Below are positions 24,154-26,776 of a stretch of 26,776 nt of DNA, piece after piece. How positions within the stretch are numbered: position 1 is the stretch's first letter; the number at the start of each line of letters is the position of its first letter. Origin of the DNA: Flammeovirgaceae bacterium UBA5867 (GTDB lineage Bacteria; Bacteroidota; Bacteroidia; Cytophagales; Cyclobacteriaceae). The notes beneath the pieces were generated by a model. It worked only from the letters and a program-made list of their open reading frames with translations. It made no database searches and had not been told where the DNA came from. The DNA lies in contig DJFR01000196.1 of the NCBI GenBank assembly GCA_002432545.1, positions 15,310 to 42,085 on the forward strand, in the 5' to 3' direction. Made by a program: the position numbers and the translations under genes.

Positions 24154-24578
24154 TGGCTTCCATTCGATTCTTTGCCGAGGATATCCAATTCAAACTTTTA
24201 CATCCACGGAAGACCACTAACTGGATTAAAGAGACTATTCTAAAAGAGAAAAAGGAGCAGGGTAATCTAAACTTCATATTCTGCTCGGATGAGTACCTGC
24301 ACTCGATAAACATCCAATACCTCAATCATACCACCTACACGGACATCGTCACGTTCGATTCAAGTGAAACCGAAGGATTAATAGAGGGAGACATCTTTAT
24401 CAGCGTTGAGCGAATCAAAGAGAACGCTTCCAAATTCAACACTTCTTTTGATGACGAACTCCACCGAGTAATCATCCATGGCGTCTTACACCTTATCGGC
24501 TATTCAGACAAGGTCGCTACCAAGAAAACGGTAATGAGAAGAAAAGAGGACACTTACCTATCTTTGAGAAAAAAATGA
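24153..24578 (+). CDS. ybeY: Endoribonuclease YbeY (rRNA maturation factor)
   Basis: A 141-residue zinc-dependent endoribonuclease involved in 16S rRNA 3'-end maturation and ribosome quality control. The family blocks YLNHTTYTDIVTFDS (56-70), EGDIFISVERI (79-89) and the metal site HGVLHLIGYSD (109-119) are present. In the usual motif HGxLHLxGYDH the three ligands are histidines; here H109 and H113 are kept, but position 119 is Asp instead of His. The C-terminus MRRKEDTYLSLRKK is family-like. The ATG at 24153 overlaps the preceding stop; a TTG one codon earlier is unlikely as a start. A ParB-binding site begins 2 bases after the stop codon. Confidence 0.92.
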   Translation: MASIRFFAEDIQFKLLHPRKTTNWIKETILKEKKEQGNLNFIFCSDEYLHSINIQYLNHTTYTDIVTFDSSETEGLIEGDIFISVERIKENASKFNTSFDDELHRVIIHGVLHLIGYSDKVATKKTVMRRKEDTYLSLRKK

Positions 24579-24579
24579 G

Positions 24580-24595
24580 TGTTCCACGTGGAACA
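24580..24595. promoter_or_regulatory. parS: parS centromere site 1 (ParB binding)
   Basis: TGTTCCACGTGGAACA is a perfect 16-bp palindrome that fits the bacterial parS consensus TGTTNCACGTGAAACA except at one base of one half-site. It lies 2 bases after ybeY. ParB binds such sites to load and condense the origin-proximal DNA for segregation. No parA or parB gene is in the window. Confidence 0.9.
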
Positions 24596-24608
24596 ACCCC
24601 AGGCAAAA

Positions 24609-24642
24609 CCACATTCATGTTCCACGTGAAACACGAATGTGG
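24609..24642. promoter_or_regulatory. parS: parS site 2 inside a 34-bp imperfect palindrome
   Basis: The core TGTTCCACGTGAAACA (24618-24633) is an exact match to the classical parS consensus. It is embedded in matching arms CCACATTC (24609-24616) and GAATGTGG (24635-24642), giving a larger imperfect palindrome of 34 bp. The arms are not part of the known consensus. Confidence 0.92.
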
Positions 24643-24672
24643 AAATGTGGATGAATTTTGTGGGCAACTTTT

Positions 24673-24688
24673 TGTTCCACGTGGAACC
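24673..24688. promoter_or_regulatory. parS: parS site 3
   Basis: TGTTCCACGTGGAACC matches site 1 at 15 of 16 positions, with C in place of the final A. It lies 30 bases before the mnmG ATG, so a bound ParB could influence mnmG transcription. Confidence 0.85.
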
Positions 24689-24717
24689 AAACAAGAAAAT
24701 AAGGATTTCTTAAATAT

Positions 24718-26580
24718 ATGTTTCAAGATTACGATGTGATAGTGGTTGGCGCAGGCCATGCCGGCTGTGAGGCTGCACACGCTGCCGCCAGAATGGGATC
24801 GAAAGTGTTGATGGTAACCATGAATATGAATACCATAGCCCAAATGTCCTGCAATCCAGCCATGGGTGGCGTTGCAAAAGGGCAGATAGTACGTGAGATA
24901 GACGCCCTCGGAGGATTGTCAGGAATTATCTCAGATAAATCCATGATTCAGTTTCGAATGCTCAATAAGTCAAAGGGTCCTGCCATGTGGAGCCCAAGAA
25001 CGCAAAACGATAGAATGCGTTTCTCTGAAGAATGGCGTCTAGCCCTTGAAAGAACCCCTAACCTGGATTTCTGGCAGGAGATGGTAAAGGAGGTCCTTGT
25101 TAAGGATGGCAGAGCCGTAGGAATCAAAACAAGTCTAGGACTTGAAATAAAATCTAAAGCAGTAGTCCTTACCAATGGCACCTTCCTAAATGGAAAGATT
25201 CATATAGGCGAAAAAAACTTTGGTGGTGGTAGAACAGCAGAGGGAGCAGCTACAGGCCTCACAGAACAACTCGTTTCATTAGGATTTGAATCGGGAAGGA
25301 TGAAGACAGGAACTCCACCCCGAATTGATGGCAGAAGTCTGGACTATTCCAAGATGGAAGAACAGCCCGGAGACGAACAACCTGGCAAGTTTTCCTATAA
25401 CGATACACAGGCATTAGAAAAACAAGTCAGTTGCTGGATTACCTACACCAATGACGATGTTCACCATGAACTAAAGAAAGGATTCGAAAAGTCCCCTATG
25501 TTTCAAGGACGCATCAAAGGGCTCGGTCCCAGGTATTGCCCTTCAATAGAAGATAAGATTAATAGATTCGCCGAAAGAGAAAGGCATCAGATCTTTGTGG
25601 AACCAGAAGGTTGGAACACCGTAGAGATATATGTGAATGGCTTTTCAACATCACTGCCAGAGGACGTTCAATACCAAGCTTTGACTAAAATACCAGGATT
25701 TGAAAAAGCCAAGATGTTCAGACCAGGCTATGCAATAGAATACGACTTCTTCCCCCCAACACAACTGCAATTGAACCTGGAAACTCATCGAGTAGAGAAT
25801 CTCTTCTTTGCTGGTCAGATTAATGGTACCACTGGATACGAAGAAGCGGCCTGCCAAGGATTAATGGCCGGGATCAATGCTCACAACAAAGCACATCAAA
25901 AAGACGCCCTCATCCTCAAGAGGTCCGAAGCATACATTGGCGTGCTCATAGATGACCTGGTTAACAAAGGCACACAAGAACCTTATAGAATGTTTACCTC
26001 CAGGGCAGAATACAGAATACTATTAAGGCAAGACAATGCGGACCTAAGATTAACCGAAACAGGACATAAAATAGGATTAGCCAGTGATGAACGTCTAGAA
26101 AAAGTCCAATTGAAAAAGGACCAGGTCAACCACCTACTTCAACAACTTAAAAAAGTAAAGCTTGATCCCGCATTTGCCAATGAAGGACTTACTCAGTTCA
26201 ATACTTCAACTATTGATGAAAAGATTTCTGCAGCTCACCTTTTAAAAAGGCCGCAGCTCAGCATCAAAGAACTGAAATCACTAAGTGCCGACATCAAAGA
26301 ACTCCTCGACAAATATGAGATAGAAGTTCAGGAACAAGCCGAAATAAGCATCAAGTATGAAAGCTATATAGATCGAGAACAGAAGCTAGCGGAGAAGATT
26401 GGAACCCTTGAAGACTTCAAGATCAAATCCGACTTCGACTATGATCGAGTAAAAGCTCTCTCATCTGAAGCAAGAGAAAAATTAAAGAAAATCAAACCGG
26501 AAACACTTGGACAAGCAACGCGCATCAGTGGCGTATCTCCATCTGACATTTCTGTGTTAACTATCTATCTAGGCAAATGA
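24718..26580 (+). CDS. mnmG: tRNA uridine-5-carboxymethylaminomethyl modification enzyme MnmG
   Basis: A 620-residue FAD- and NADH-using enzyme that works with MnmE and 5,10-methylenetetrahydrofolate to modify the wobble uridine (U34) of certain tRNAs. The N-terminal FAD loop is VVGAGHAGCEAA (GxGxxG at 11-16), followed by CNPAMGGVAKGQIVREIDAL (45-64). Later family blocks are GTPPRIDGRS, PRYCPSIEDKI, PGYAIEYDFFPPTQL, FFAGQINGTTGYEEAACQG and EPYRMFTSRAEYRILLRQD. The helical C-terminal MnmE/tRNA-binding region ends ISGVSPSDISVLTIYLGK. Length is standard. AAGGA lies about 13 bases before the ATG. Arginine codons are mainly AGA/AGG, unlike other genes checked here. Its stop overlaps the next start in ATGA. 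Confidence 0.96.
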   Translation: MFQDYDVIVVGAGHAGCEAAHAAARMGSKVLMVTMNMNTIAQMSCNPAMGGVAKGQIVREIDALGGLSGIISDKSMIQFRMLNKSKGPAMWSPRTQNDRMRFSEEWRLALERTPNLDFWQEMVKEVLVKDGRAVGIKTSLGLEIKSKAVVLTNGTFLNGKIHIGEKNFGGGRTAEGAATGLTEQLVSLGFESGRMKTGTPPRIDGRSLDYSKMEEQPGDEQPGKFSYNDTQALEKQVSCWITYTNDDVHHELKKGFEKSPMFQGRIKGLGPRYCPSIEDKINRFAERERHQIFVEPEGWNTVEIYVNGFSTSLPEDVQYQALTKIPGFEKAKMFRPGYAIEYDFFPPTQLQLNLETHRVENLFFAGQINGTTGYEEAACQGLMAGINAHNKAHQKDALILKRSEAYIGVLIDDLVNKGTQEPYRMFTSRAEYRILLRQDNADLRLTETGHKIGLASDERLEKVQLKKDQVNHLLQQLKKVKLDPAFANEGLTQFNTSTIDEKISAAHLLKRPQLSIKELKSLSADIKELLDKYEIEVQEQAEISIKYESYIDREQKLAEKIGTLEDFKIKSDFDYDRVKALSSEAREKLKKIKPETLGQATRISGVSPSDISVLTIYLGK

Positions 26581-26776
26581 TTCATCTTACTAGTTGCCCT
26601 ATATGTGGCAACGATATATTTAAAACTGTACTAAACTGTAAAGACTACACAGTCTCCAAAGAAAGCTTCACACTTGTAAAATGCCAGCAATGTAGCTTTG
26701 TGGCAACCAGCCCAAGACCTGACAATAGCATACTCGGCAAGTACTACTTATCAGAAGACTATATATCTCATACCAA
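26577..26776 (+). CDS. Class I SAM-dependent methyltransferase, N-terminal part only
   Basis: The first 66 codons of a gene cut by the window end. It opens at the ATG that overlaps the mnmG stop codon (ATGA). The peptide begins MIHLTSCPICGNDIFKT and carries two CxxC pairs, C7/C10 and C36/C39, forming a zinc-ribbon-like N-terminus. It then reads SFVATSPRPDNSILGKYYLS, a stretch familiar from bacterial methyltransferases whose zinc ribbon precedes the SAM-binding fold. The SAM motif itself would be beyond the window, so the assignment rests on this N-terminal pattern. The substrate is unknown. Translational coupling to mnmG suggests co-expression. Confidence 0.75.
   Translation, partial: MIHLTSCPICGNDIFKTVLNCKDYTVSKESFTLVKCQQCSFVATSPRPDNSILGKYYLSEDYISHT

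Noticed and set aside
1..26776. CRISPR arrays, tRNA or rRNA genes, insertion sequences and phage genes
   Set aside because: No regularly spaced repeats, no recognisable tRNA or rRNA core, and no transposase or integrase motifs were seen on either strand.

Overview
The window looks like a chromosomal stretch from a Bacteroidota bacterium, most likely a Cytophagales-type organism. The support is DUF4175, DUF6249 and DUF4382 proteins, an aspartate-rich lipoprotein tail after the lipobox cysteine (CDSDDDDK), an 810-residue MacB/FtsX-type permease ending in an 'ANPVDNLKND' tail, and candidate -7 elements of the TAnnTTTG type. No rRNA, tRNA, CRISPR array, transposase, integrase or phage gene was seen. 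Most of it is housekeeping and envelope biology, densely packed, with no gene-free stretch longer than 300 bases.

Layout. 1-4000, minus strand: the 5' part of glyA, then a four-gene run read from about 3.9 kb downward (membrane TPM protein, two secreted TPM proteins with Gly-rich tails ending in SxSW, DinB-like protein). 4144-5777, plus: a DUF5698/DUF2179 membrane protein and a secreted DUF6263-like protein, closed by a strong terminator. 5806-12930, minus: a GH3-family enzyme, lptB, recJ and a collagen-like secreted protein (the last three nearly contiguous), a coiled-coil/SPOR-like protein, and fumC. 13065-13920, plus: a DUF4382 lipoprotein. 13929-15782, minus: an orphan periplasmic solute-binding protein and an ECF sigma factor overlapping a two-helix membrane protein. 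15941-18765, plus: DUF6249 protein and MacB/FtsX permease. 18762-19460, minus: ComF. 19520-20228, plus: an AhpD-like protein coupled to an unknown protein. 20341-26776, plus: DUF4175 giant protein, RsbW-like ATPase, ybeY, mnmG and the start of a methyltransferase.

The most striking non-coding feature is the 139-base gap between ybeY and mnmG. It holds three matches to the 16-bp ParB-binding site parS: TGTTCCACGTGGAACA, TGTTCCACGTGAAACA, and one copy with a single mismatch. The middle copy sits inside a larger 34-bp imperfect palindrome. This strongly suggests the chromosome-segregation centromere, and so probable proximity to the replication origin. mnmG, just beyond it, also uses arginine codons very differently from the GH3 gene (21 of 32 AGA/AGG against 3 of 27, hand-counted).

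I do not see a clearly new multi-gene system. The best leads are the parS cluster, the collagen-like gene placed directly before recJ-lptB, the TPM cluster without LemA next to it, a hairpin abutting the start of the orphan binding protein, an Asp in place of the third zinc-ligand His of YbeY, and an uncharacterised small protein translationally coupled to an AhpD-like protein.
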